Source of the DNA: Ustilago trichophora
Lineage: Eukaryota > Basidiomycota > Ustilaginomycetes > Ustilaginales > Ustilaginaceae
Assembly: GCA_900323505.1 (NCBI GenBank)
Contig: OOIN01000016.1
Coordinates: forward strand, 496,001-560,000
Reading direction: 5' to 3'
Length of the DNA: 64,000 nt
Positions 9,142 to 18,221 of the stretch are shown here, one piece after another. A program made the position numbers and the translations under genes. Below the pieces are notes generated by a model. It saw nothing but the letters and a program-made list of their open reading frames with translations. It ran no database searches and was not told where the DNA came from. The stretch's first letter is position 1; each line of letters opens with the position of its first letter.

Positions 9142-10501
9142 ATGCTGAAACGTCATCATGTCAGCGAGACGTTTCTTGTCTTGCTCTTCACTGTTCTGGC
9201 GAGCTTCACACCTAGAACAGCATCGCGACCCGCAGGAGATCATGACACCGGACACCAATCTCCAACGTCAGAGGCATACTGCGCTTGCAGGGCAAGGCGG
9301 CTTTTTCGATGGTGTGAGCCCTGCTCAGTCGGAAGGGATTCCTCATACACCAATTTCGATGTCCATCGAGCACGTTTACGTTCCGCCGCACCTCGCACCC
9401 TCGTCTCATCAAGACAGCACTTTTGCACCGCTAGTTCGCGCCCACCATGGACCGACTACTGACCATTACACGCACTCTGGCTATCCGACAACTCCCAGCC
9501 TTGATTTCAGCAAAATGGAGGGTGGCTCTGGTGAGAAAGCAGCGGCGGAAGCTGTGCTAGCTGTAGAGGCTCCAAGCACCCAGCAAAATGTAGCTTCTGT
9601 TATGGGCCCACCCCGTTACGTCAAATCTCGCTTCAGCTCTGACCCAGCTCGCGCATTGCCACCTGTCAGAGCAGTTCGCTTCGCACCGATCCCTTCTTTC
9701 GACCCACCCATCACTGAAATTCGACCCGTACGTCTTCTGGGGAACGCTGGCGGCACTGTCGCCTCTGGCAGTGATGGTCCTATCGATCCGTGGGAGTATG
9801 CCATGCGGAAAATCCTTGGTAGCCAAGAGATCCAGCTTCGAGGCGCAGGGAGAGATAAAGACGTCTACATAGCAGAGCATGCTGAAAACGCTGCAGATCA
9901 TCATGCGAACACCATGCCACCAGGGTTTTCTTTGTCTCATGTATCGCCTTATACCGCACATCATCCACACTTCTTTGAAGAGCTAAAAGGTCTCAGGAAA
10001 GCAGCCGTGGATAAGGAGACACTTGGTCAGTATACGAACCGCAAGTTTGTATACCTCAACAGCCGTTCCCACATGCAGCATCTGAACGAGGAATATTTTG
10101 CGGACAAACTGCTGTTCCTTCCCGTCAATCCAGACACCCTCGAAAAGAGTGCGCTGGACCACATTGCTTCAAGCCAGCAAGCTACTTTGGTGCTGCCTCC
10201 AACACGCGAAGATGGTTTGCCGGTACTTATGGTGCGCCACAATGCTGATATCTTGAATAGCAAGAAGGTCAAATCGCTCGCAGGGGACTTGGCAAGTCAA
10301 GACCATGTCGTGTCTCTCTGGTCGCCGATACTGCAAGAGGGCAAGCATAACACTTTTGTTCTGTATGGACTAGGTCAGCTGGCCGAAAGCGATAAAGCTG
10401 AAGCAATCAATCGGCTGAGGCACACGTGGAACCAGTGGAAGCAGTTCAGACGTGGGCCAATCAGCGCGATTGAAGACCTCACAAAATACTATCCCCACTA
10501 A
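9142..10501 (+). CDS. Secreted effector-like protein, tandem array copy 6, with a frameshift after the signal peptide
   Basis: The ATG at 9142 sits in the same GCAAAGATG context and TATA distance as its sisters and opens a good signal peptide (MLKRHHVSETFLVLLFTVLA...) followed by SRPAGDHD, the family motif. That frame then becomes unlike the family and stops near 9462. The body (QGGFFDGVSPAQ onward, then WEYAMRKILGSQE, VYIAEHAENAADHH, KFVYLNSRSHMQHLN, LLFLPVNP, LPPTREDGLPVLMVRH, VVSLWSPIL, FVLYGLGQL, DLTKYYPH) lies in the next frame and ends at 10501. The switch must occur between about 9243 and 9283. A 24-base GT-AG stretch there is too short to be a credible intron. The body frame has its own ATG at 9158, but that start lacks any signal peptide. 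Either one indel has disabled secretion or the assembly has an error. Confidence 0.7.
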
Positions 10502-11246
10502 GTTAGCAAGACGCCCTTACTCCTTTCACACGCATATGTGGCGTGCCGAGTTCATCATTTTGGTACTGCCGATGCACTCGTACTGCTTCCGTAGTCTCTT
10601 GATTGTTTGTGTGATTTTCGCCACTTACTGCAAGTTTCGTATCGTCCGACGCGGTGAGAGGCGTGTTTATGGGTGGCGACGTGTCAAGACCCACTCGCCT
10701 TCCCACGGAAAAACATCCACTTTGATTGCCTAGTATTTTCTGGGGACCTTCTTCGCGGCTTCGGGCATCCTTTTGTTGCAATTACTTTGCCAGGTCTGTG
10801 GGACGATTAGCCATCTAATGAGAGTTAGCACCCACGACAACTGTGCATCACTGAGATAACGGCAATTGATGGCAATCCGTGGGCAATTCGCAGAGGCCAC
10901 ATTGTGGGCCTTCACCTCCATCGCTTGGCCAGATCGGCAGCGAGCCTCGTAAATACAGGTGATCGCAGTGTTCGGCTCTTTGAACACGCTTCGACATTCA
11001 CTCTTTCCCGCTTGAAGCCGTGCAAACGGACGGCATTCCGAACCCGAAATGAAGGGCATCCTCTGTTGATCGCTTATTCTGAAATCTGTTGTCAAGTACA
11101 TTTGGCGGGAGAAAAAGGGAGCGCTTAATCACTGAACATGTTTCTTGGCACGAGCGCAAGAGTTACAGTATAAAGATAGACAAAGTCTAGACACCCCACC
11201 TACTCACGAATCTCTCCTTTCTCAAGTTCATCCCGTCTGCGTAACA
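10502..11246. other. Intergenic region and promoter of array copy 7
   Basis: No supported gene is seen in this 745-bp spacer. The TATA box of the next gene is at 11162-11176. Confidence 0.5.
11162..11176 (+). promoter_or_regulatory. TATA box shared by array copies 5-7 (copy 7)
   Basis: GTTACAGTATAAAGA lies about 72 bases before the ATG at 11247 and is almost identical to the elements before copies 5 and 6. Confidence 0.6.
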
Positions 11247-12713
11247 ATGCTATCGCATCTCGGATCCCACCCACCGATCTTAGTCCTGCTCGTGACCGTG
11301 CTGGTCGGCTTGATCTCCCCAATTTTCTCACGACCTGTTGGAGGATATGGCGATCAATACGTCGGAGAACCGAGTCACCCTTGGACGCCTCCTGAGGCTT
11401 CCGGCTTCCAGTGGCAAAGCGATCCGCTCAATGGTCTGAGTCGGGATGTATCGCTTGACTCGGCAGATTCATCCGCCGGATCATCGATGACGCCCTACGA
11501 TGAGTTGACCTTGTCGCATCACATGCCACCGCTGTATCAGGCTCACCAGTACTATGCGAATGCGCCAAACCCCCAAGACCGGCAAAACAGCTTGATCAAC
11601 TTACCGACGACGCAGGACTCGTACTTGCATCACGGCAGCCCGATCGGCCAATTTCACTATTCGCCAGGGTTCGCTCAGCAGTTGCAGCCGTACACGGATG
11701 CGGTAGGCTCAGAGATGGGAAGGACTGCCGCGTCTGCAGCTCAACCCATCCCACCTGTCCCGATTTGGAGTGTGACCCCTCCCATAGTCGCTACGGCACG
11801 CACAAACAGTGTCCCTCACTACAATTGGGACACACACGAGGCACCGGCGTTGTTGGACTCGAGCGCTCCAGCGCAAGCCCCGATCGGTCAAAGTATTGCA
11901 CCTCAAGAAGACGTCTTCCCTGGTCCTACTGAAGTTTCAGACCGGTCAGAAATGGTGATGAGGAGCGGAAGGAAGCTTGGCGAGTGGGAGAACATCATGC
12001 GAACGATGCTCGGTAATCCCAATTTGGAATTTGTGCCCCAAGACGAACTTTATCCCACCCTTTCACGAATCATTTTTGCAAGAGACGCTTCGTTGGGTAT
12101 TCAAGACCTTCATCCGGAATATGCGTCGCCGCAAATGATCCCATGGTCGAAAGAGCCCCACTTCACAGAACGCCTGATCGCAGGGCAAAGCGAAATGGAA
12201 AAGGCTCTGATACAAAACTTGGACATAGGTCAAACAAAGGACCGCGTGTATATCTACCTCAACAGCCGTGCCAACATGGAATCGCTCAACAGGCACTACT
12301 TTATGGACAAGATGCGTTTTCTGCCCATTCAAATGGAATCATTGGAGTGGGGCGCGCTCAACAACGTCTGGAGGTCCCAAAATGATATACTGATACTGCC
12401 ACCTGCTAGACCAAGGGAGATGCCGCTCATGGTGGTGCGTCATAATGGACATGGGACCAAGACACGTCAGTTGCTAAAGTTGACGGGTAAGCTGCGGAAC
12501 CAACAACAGATCGTATCACTCTGGTCTCCGATGTTTAAGGAAAACGCTCGAAGAACTTTAGTGTTGTACGGGATCGGGCAGCTGACCAAAGACGATGCTG
12601 GACCAGTGGCTAGACATTTGGAGGAGTTGAAGGATTCGTGGAGTGCGGAGGCTCCCGATGTTTCAATGGACCTCGAAAACAAATTTCCGATCGGCAGAAT
12701 GATGCACTTGTGA
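11247..12713 (+). CDS. Secreted effector-like protein, tandem array copy 7 (488 aa)
   Basis: The ATG at 11247 is preferred to an in-frame upstream ATG at 11250-100 or so because it directly begins the signal peptide (MLSHLGSHPPILVLLVTVLV...) at the usual distance from the TATA box. The mature chain starts SRPVGGYGD (S-[RQ]-P-x-G), then SGFQWQSDPLNGLSRD, the second motif. The linker, about residues 60-240, is the longest in the array and rich in Pro, Gln, His and Tyr. The conserved region is GEWENIMRTMLGNPNLEF, SRIIFARD, RVYIYLNSRANMESLN, KMRFLPIQM, LPPARPREMPLMVVRH, QIVSLWSPMF, TLVLYGIGQL and a tail of about 40 residues. It resembles copies 3 and 4 in the central LGNPNLEF segment but shares its TATA box with copies 5 and 6. 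It is the last copy. Function unknown. Confidence 0.85.
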   Translation: MLSHLGSHPPILVLLVTVLVGLISPIFSRPVGGYGDQYVGEPSHPWTPPEASGFQWQSDPLNGLSRDVSLDSADSSAGSSMTPYDELTLSHHMPPLYQAHQYYANAPNPQDRQNSLINLPTTQDSYLHHGSPIGQFHYSPGFAQQLQPYTDAVGSEMGRTAASAAQPIPPVPIWSVTPPIVATARTNSVPHYNWDTHEAPALLDSSAPAQAPIGQSIAPQEDVFPGPTEVSDRSEMVMRSGRKLGEWENIMRTMLGNPNLEFVPQDELYPTLSRIIFARDASLGIQDLHPEYASPQMIPWSKEPHFTERLIAGQSEMEKALIQNLDIGQTKDRVYIYLNSRANMESLNRHYFMDKMRFLPIQMESLEWGALNNVWRSQNDILILPPARPREMPLMVVRHNGHGTKTRQLLKLTGKLRNQQQIVSLWSPMFKENARRTLVLYGIGQLTKDDAGPVARHLEELKDSWSAEAPDVSMDLENKFPIGRMMHL

Positions 12714-12919
12714 TGCAAAGCGGCGGCACGTATCTTTGTTCTTGCGAGCAATTCATTGTGCATCTCTGCAGACTTGCGAGCGGTACTTCTTTTTGTTCGT
12801 AGTAGAACTATATGGCACACGACTTAATTACTTGGGTTCAAAAAGAATGTTCTTTACCATTGCAATCCAGACCAAGCAAGGCCCTGTAAACCTCGCAGAT
12901 GTAAACCAGCCTGTCTCAT

Positions 12920-14080
12920 CTAGAGCGCTGCTGCGAACGCCAGCGCAGCAACTGTGGCCGCTGCACCCCAAACCAATGCCGAAGAGCGCTTTACCAGCCA
13001 CGATTCTGCGGCCGACTTTGAGCTCTGATGATCCGCCGCGGTCTGAGGAGAGTTTGCCGCATTTGCCGAGCTTCCACCATTCGTGTACAGCCTCAACGAC
13101 TCGACCTCCCAATACGACTGGTTGAAGCTGGAACCATTGTATCCGACCTGGTAGCTGCAAGCAGGGTACTGGGCATTGCATCCGCTCTGGTTGTACGTGT
13201 TGCCTGCCCAATCGCCGCAGAGGGTGATGTCAAAGACGATCTTGTGGGCGGCGAAATCCGAGTAGCACGATGCGATGGGGAGATATGCGTTTGGTTTGGG
13301 CCACGAATCAGTGCTAAGCGTCGTACTGCCTTGCTTCAAATCGGAAGGGAGGGTGGAAGGAGAGCTGTTGGGGAAGTACCAAACTCGTACACCTTTTCCG
13401 GTGGTTCCAAAGGATCGTTCCATGGCGATGATTCCTCCACCTGCACGGTTGAGTTTTTTACCCCAAGTGGGGGTGGAGGTACCGTTCGTCTCGACTCTGC
13501 ATCCCGGATTGGAAGGTGCATAGGCGGAGCAGTTGGTGTAGGCTACCGTGCCGGATTGTTGGGCGCTCAACTGTGCTGGGATGGTACAGGAATCCTTGGT
13601 GTGGACGGAAACGAGGTTTGCCGGGTATTGGTCATTTGCGTTTTCCATAATGTCGATCTCTCCTCCGATGGGCCAAGCTTTGATATCCTCTGTGACGGTC
13701 CAGAAGGCGGGCCAGGTGGCGCAACCGGTGGGGACATGGGTGACGTTGAGAACGTATACACCATCAGAGTAGCTGTTCTTCGAGGTGATACGGACGCTAT
13801 TTCTACCCTCGAGTGCGACAGGGGTGGTGGAGACGGCCATGACAAAGTGACCATCGCCATCGACGAAGGAGAGGTTTTGAGCTCGAGCGTTGGTTTGAGA
13901 TTGATAGTTGACCAGTCCATTGGTAGGGTCGGCGTCGGTGAACCAGTCGAAAGCTGTGAAAAAGTCGTTTCCACGGACCAAAGCAGATTGGGTCCAGTTG
14001 GCTGCACCGGCGGTCGAGGCGAGCGTGGTCAAGGCCACCACTGCTGCGGTGGCAGCATTGCGAGGAGTGCTGATGAGCAT
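12920..14080 (-). CDS. Secreted GH16 family glycosidase (endo-beta-glucanase-like), possible GPI anchor
   Basis: A single exon encodes 386 residues with a signal peptide (about residues 1-26). The glycoside hydrolase family 16 signature GGEIDIMEN is at 139-147: by family rules E141 is the nucleophile, D143 the assisting aspartate and E146 the acid/base. Aromatic residues upstream (CATWPAFWTVTED) fit the substrate cleft of fungal GH16 laminarinase-like endo-1,3(4)-beta-glucanases. The C-terminus is Ser/Ala-rich and ends in a hydrophobic stretch (ALVWGAAATVAALAFAAAL), which suggests a GPI-anchored or tail-anchored wall enzyme. Likely role: remodelling or breakdown of beta-glucan in the fungal or host wall. 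It is convergent with the last array gene, about 200 bp away. The exact substrate cannot be read from the sequence. Confidence 0.88.
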   Translation of the reverse strand: MLISTPRNAATAAVVALTTLASTAGAANWTQSALVRGNDFFTAFDWFTDADPTNGLVNYQSQTNARAQNLSFVDGDGHFVMAVSTTPVALEGRNSVRITSKNSYSDGVYVLNVTHVPTGCATWPAFWTVTEDIKAWPIGGEIDIMENANDQYPANLVSVHTKDSCTIPAQLSAQQSGTVAYTNCSAYAPSNPGCRVETNGTSTPTWGKKLNRAGGGIIAMERSFGTTGKGVRVWYFPNSSPSTLPSDLKQGSTTLSTDSWPKPNAYLPIASCYSDFAAHKIVFDITLCGDWAGNTYNQSGCNAQYPACSYQVGYNGSSFNQSYWEVESLRLYTNGGSSANAANSPQTAADHQSSKSAAESWLVKRSSALVWGAAATVAALAFAAAL

Positions 14081-15068
14081 ACTGTCTATCTATGCTTCGC
14101 AAGGGATCTCTACAAGGCGAGAGGGGAAGGTCGAACAAGATCACAATGTGTGTACAAACCAAACAAGCGTTCTTCTTATATACATATACTCTGGCCATCA
14201 CCCAAGGCGGCGACAGACGGAGCAACAGTTCCGCAAAGGTCAGCCGAGCCAACCGAATGGCATGCTACCCAAACGGCATGATTCTGGTCGAGCGAGAGCG
14301 CGTGCTGCAAAGATGCATGATGCACGTCGGAGAGGCAAGGTCTGCATTTGTTTCTTGGACCAAATCTTACTACAGCCTCGATTGGTCGAACCACACTCTT
14401 CTCGGCGTTCTTGCACCTTTGTGCTTTCTATGCTGCCAAACCGATCTGATTCTGCGCTGAGCTCCAAACCCGCTTCTTAGCTTTGAGCGTAAGCTTGAGT
14501 TTATCTACAACAGCGCGTGCCAAGAGAGCAGAAGTGGCAGTTGCGCCTGTTTCAGTCTCACCCTACATAGTTGAGCTTGTGTGCTGGTGTACCGTATCAG
14601 GCCACAACCAGCTCGAGCTAGAGCTTCGAGCACGGGAAGGCAGGAGTGTATATTTCAGACTTGCCGAAGTGGTCGGCATGATTTCAGTCGACACCAGAAA
14701 TTTACCAAAAAAAAAAAAAAAAAAAAAAAGGAAAAACAAAAAAGCAATTTTGTTGTCGATCAAAGAGAAAGGATCCGCACAGAAAACGCGGGACGGCATC
14801 GCTTAAACTCCGGTGTATGGAAATTTCGTCAAGCTCGCAAGCCGAGGCGGCACGCGGTGATGTGCAGGCGAGCGCATTTAGGACAGCCACATCGCTTCGA
14901 TATTGCAGAATGAATCGGGAGATGAGCACAGACCTTTTTGGCCAACCGAGAAGAAACGCCGATTCCACTTCTTCCCACACGCCACCTCTTCCACTTCGGA
15001 TCTTCCGCACAACCACGCCCCTTCTCGTCCCTAATTCCCACGACCTTCTTCGAGATCATAGCAACGAC
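14081..15068. other. Divergent intergenic region between GH16 gene and histidine phosphatase gene
   Basis: Nearly 1 kb without a supported gene. It holds a 23-base poly-A run at 14707-14729. It should contain both divergent promoters; a TATATACATATA run near 14177-14188 could serve the GH16 gene on the - strand. Confidence 0.4.
14707..14729 (+). repeat. Poly-A homopolymer
   Basis: 23 consecutive A residues in intergenic DNA. Similar runs occur at 17781-17800 and 42623-42666. Confidence 0.9.
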
Positions 15069-16109
15069 ATGCCACCAACGCAACTGCGCGTTCTCATAGT
15101 CCGTCATGGCGAGACGCGCGAGAATGTCGAACGCATCATTCAAGGCCAACTCGATACCGATCTCAATAGCCGTGGTCGAATGCAGGCCGAGATCACGGGA
15201 CGCTATCTCTCTTCCACCACCCGAATCGACCGGATCATTGCCTCTCCGCTAAAGCGTGCGGCTGATACAGCACGGGCGATCCACAAGCATCAACCACACG
15301 CATCCAGCCTCGAACTCGAATTCGATGATCGCCTCAAAGAGCGCGCTTTCGGCGTGTTGGAAGGCAAAGTCTACACCGGCGGTTCCAAGAAGCCCGAGGA
15401 CACCGAAGGGATCGAACGCATGGAACCGTTCTCCGAGAGATTGGCAAGCTTTTGGAACGATCTCATCACCCGACCCAACTCCAACTCGAATGCAGCGCAA
15501 GCGGACAAACAGGATGACGTGGAAACGGTGGTATTGGTCTCTCACGGAGCAGCGATAAGCGCGTTGATGAATCAAGTTTTGATCCCCGGTCGATACTGTT
15601 TCGTTCCCTTGGGCGTCACTCCAAGTCGCTTCTGGAATTGCTCGATTAGCGAACTTGTCATCCCGATCATTTACACCTCTGCGGAATCTTCGATATCGCC
15701 GGGTGCACTTTCGAGAAAGCAACACTGGTCCATCCGTCCACTACACCTTGGCGTTCAAGGATCGCAGTTTTTGCTCGATCACGAATTGCAGAAGAAACTG
15801 CTCGCTCGAGCTAAAGAGCAGAATCTGCCAGAGGCGCACGAATTGGAAAACGTCATCAACAAGACAGCACGCGAGTTCGAAAGGGATCCACAGGGCAAGA
15901 AGCAGCTAGAGGCGGATACCATCCAAGCGCCGGACGGAAGGACGGTGGAGAACGATATTGGTCACGGAAAGGCGATTGGTGTCGTGTTGCAGTGGTCCAA
16001 CGTTGACCATCTCCAAGAGATGGAGGAAGCGTTGCAGAGCGCGACGAATTCGACTAGCAACAGCAGCGCCTCGTCGAGTAACGTCAATGTTGACGAGCTA
16101 GTCAAGTAG
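15069..16109 (+). CDS. Histidine phosphatase superfamily protein (phosphoglycerate mutase-like), 346 aa
   Basis: The N-terminus carries the catalytic LIVRHGET motif of the histidine phosphatase branch 1 (phosphoglycerate mutase-like) superfamily, with H13 the phospho-acceptor when counted from the ATG at 15069. The flanking GQLDTDLNSRGRMQAE and RIIASPLKRAADTA segments are also typical, and the second catalytic histidine is in LVSHGAA. The frame is open a further 84 codons upstream to 14817, but that extension is not family-like; 15069 is chosen because the conserved domain begins at once. It fits TIGAR / YOR283W-type phosphatases acting on phosphorylated sugars or nucleotides, but the substrate is not predictable. 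The C-terminal 120 residues are charged and low in complexity, longer than usual for the family. Confidence 0.85.
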   Translation: MPPTQLRVLIVRHGETRENVERIIQGQLDTDLNSRGRMQAEITGRYLSSTTRIDRIIASPLKRAADTARAIHKHQPHASSLELEFDDRLKERAFGVLEGKVYTGGSKKPEDTEGIERMEPFSERLASFWNDLITRPNSNSNAAQADKQDDVETVVLVSHGAAISALMNQVLIPGRYCFVPLGVTPSRFWNCSISELVIPIIYTSAESSISPGALSRKQHWSIRPLHLGVQGSQFLLDHELQKKLLARAKEQNLPEAHELENVINKTAREFERDPQGKKQLEADTIQAPDGRTVENDIGHGKAIGVVLQWSNVDHLQEMEEALQSATNSTSNSSASSSNVNVDELVK

Positions 16110-16266
16110 ATCTTAAGAGACCCAGCAGCATCCCATATACCCAATAGCCTCATCGTGGCACACCTCCGAGCATACATTATACATTGATAGAATTGCGAGA
16201 TACATCATACAGTTATAGCATTGGTCAAATTGTCCGTAATGTTTCTAGATTCGTTTGTTGGTTGCT

Positions 16267-17073
16267 CTAAAGCGCAAAGTCGGAAAGAAGGAGCGACCTT
16301 TTGAGGTTGACGTCCAAAAAGTTGCTCGCCTGCTGTTGGGCTACTGGCGTCTTGAAAGCCAGAATTCCGACCACGATGCCCGCTCCGAAGAAGGCTATTG
16401 AGATCAATAGCCACACGACGCCCCAGAACTGGGGTGCGCCGCCGACCACCTTGCTGAAAGCGCTAGCGTCCGATTCGTTGACTTTCCTAAAGATCAAATC
16501 GTCACAAATGTCCCATACAGAGTAGAGACAGTTCATGACGCCAATGAAAAGCACAAAGTATCTTAGCGCAATGCTGCTTGCAACGAGCCAGAAGAGCACG
16601 AACAATCCAATCATGACGAGGATGAGCACCCATGTGAGCCAGTCTCTTCTCGCCCACCAGAGGGTGAATAGGAAGAACACGCCTACTACGATGCTGGCTA
16701 CTTTAGAGGCGCGTTCGTCAAATCCACATGCGATCAGGGCTGCACCGATCAGGGAAGATCCAAGGTATCCAGCGGGTAAGGTAAGCCAGGGGATACCTCC
16801 GCGCATGCGAGTTGCACCTCCTTCGTTGGGTTCCAGAGTGATGGATTCGATCTTGGCTCCCGTGCAAAGACCGACGGCCGCATGCGAGAACTCGTGGAAT
16901 CCAACCGTGAGAAGTTTGAAAGGGTAGAGGAGGTAGTTGAGGATGGGCACGTTCCAAAGGATGACGATGGCTACGGCGTAGACGCAGGCTACGATGATGG
17001 TCGTCCGCTGATCGTGGGTCGGGTCGATACGGGATTGGCCGGATGTGGCTTGGCGCTCGATGAGGGACGGCAT
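16267..17073 (-). CDS. Peptidase M50B-like integral membrane metalloprotease, 268 aa
   Basis: One exon of 268 residues. After a short polar N-terminus it has several hydrophobic segments, roughly residues 25-42, 46-60, 90-115, 118-160, 165-190 and 225-245. The zinc-metalloprotease HExxH motif is HEFSH at residues 60-64, immediately after the second hydrophobic stretch, as in the peptidase M50B-like family seen in fungi and bacteria. The segment GGATRMRGGIPWLTLPAGYLGSS follows in the place where that family has its conserved glycine-rich loop. It is probably an endomembrane protein; substrate unknown. It is divergent from the F-box-like gene across a 1.15-kb spacer. Family assignment is good; biological role is not known to me. 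Confidence 0.8.
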   Translation of the reverse strand: MPSLIERQATSGQSRIDPTHDQRTTIIVACVYAVAIVILWNVPILNYLLYPFKLLTVGFHEFSHAAVGLCTGAKIESITLEPNEGGATRMRGGIPWLTLPAGYLGSSLIGAALIACGFDERASKVASIVVGVFFLFTLWWARRDWLTWVLILVMIGLFVLFWLVASSIALRYFVLFIGVMNCLYSVWDICDDLIFRKVNESDASAFSKVVGGAPQFWGVVWLLISIAFFGAGIVVGILAFKTPVAQQQASNFLDVNLKRSLLLSDFAL

Positions 17074-18221
17074 GGTGAGGTGACCCTACTAAAAGACAGG
17101 GCGATCGTTATTGTCGATGGTGAAACGTTACTCGAGTTGGTAGAGCGATGTGAAATGGTGCTTGTATGGATGCACACGGGACCAGCCTCGTGCTTTATAC
17201 CTGTAGGGCGTAGCCGAAAGTGACGCTCGCTCGTTCTCTTTGCTTCAGAGGGTCGTGTTAATGATGGAAACGTCGCAAGCACCTGTATCAAGCAGATGGT
17301 GGTGATGATAGTTGTCGCAGAGAGCACTCTTCACAGCCACGCTCCGGCTCAAAAGAGGAAAAGAGCACGTAGAGTTGCATGCAAGTACATACAGTACTAC
17401 AGTACATGCAGCCTTGCGAACCCCTAAATTCTGGTCGGCGGCAAAGCGAGGCATCCACGCTGAAACTAACACTTTTCCAATTAGTTACACCCACTTTGTC
17501 TGTGTTGATCTGCGCCTTAATTCTTCGAGTAAACTCTCCAAAAGGAAAGGGCAGTGCACGCCAAGCAAAAGACCACGCGCCCGTTCAGTCCATCATTTCG
17601 GCCGGTATTTCTCTCCCATTTCATAGCAAGTCGAACTCTAACAGAATGAAAAAGGGGCATTCGTGTGAAATCGGATGTCTCGCAGAAATGACGTTTGTGT
17701 TTTGAATCCTTGCCGGTCCGAGGATAAAGAAATGATTTTTGGCTGTTCTCCGCGCTCTGACTCCGACCAAATTTTTGAAGAAAAAAAAAAAAAAAAAAAA
17801 GGATGCATGCACGAAGAAAGGCAGATGATGCAGGTTCAACAAACCCTGAATTCAGCAAAGATAGGAAGAGCGTTTCAGATCTTGATAAGCTCTAGGATGA
17901 TACACCTGCTGTGTGCCTGTAAAAGTTGCAGAGTTGGATCTGAGAGAGGTCAGGCGAGTGTGGGTGTTGGTTGGGGCCCCTCTCCATGCTCCAGCAAGCA
18001 AAAAAAAAAAAAGAGCAACAACGGTAAGCGCGGGAGGATCTTGTCCGAGGCTGTCCGACTTTGTACAGTACCACCACCATCACTATCCAACGTCTTCTTC
18101 CGCTAGATACCGCATCCTTGCTACATCTATGCTGCCCATGCCGAGTGTCTCTCAATCGAGCGCTCGTCTCTTCCGAACCAACCCATAGTAGCATCGTGCA
18201 ACCCTGCCAGCTTCTACAGAC
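17074..18221. other. Divergent intergenic region between M50-like and F-box-like genes
   Basis: 1.15 kb with no supported gene. It contains a poly-A run at 17781-17800, another at 18001-18012, and an ACAGTACTACAGTACATG repeat-like stretch near 17393. Short open frames on both strands were judged spurious. Confidence 0.5.
17781..17800 (+). repeat. Poly-A homopolymer
   Basis: 20 consecutive A residues in intergenic DNA, preceded by GAAG. Confidence 0.9.

Noticed and set aside
9262..9290. A 24-base GT...AG stretch that might serve as an intron to rejoin the frames of array copy 6
   Set aside because: It is far shorter than any other intron in the window (81 bases or more) and below what the spliceosome normally handles.
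13028..14281. Open frame of 417 codons on the + strand opposite the GH16 gene
   Set aside because: It mirrors the GH16 coding frame, has no recognisable domain, and the GH16 gene has a catalytic motif and signal peptide. It is an antisense shadow.
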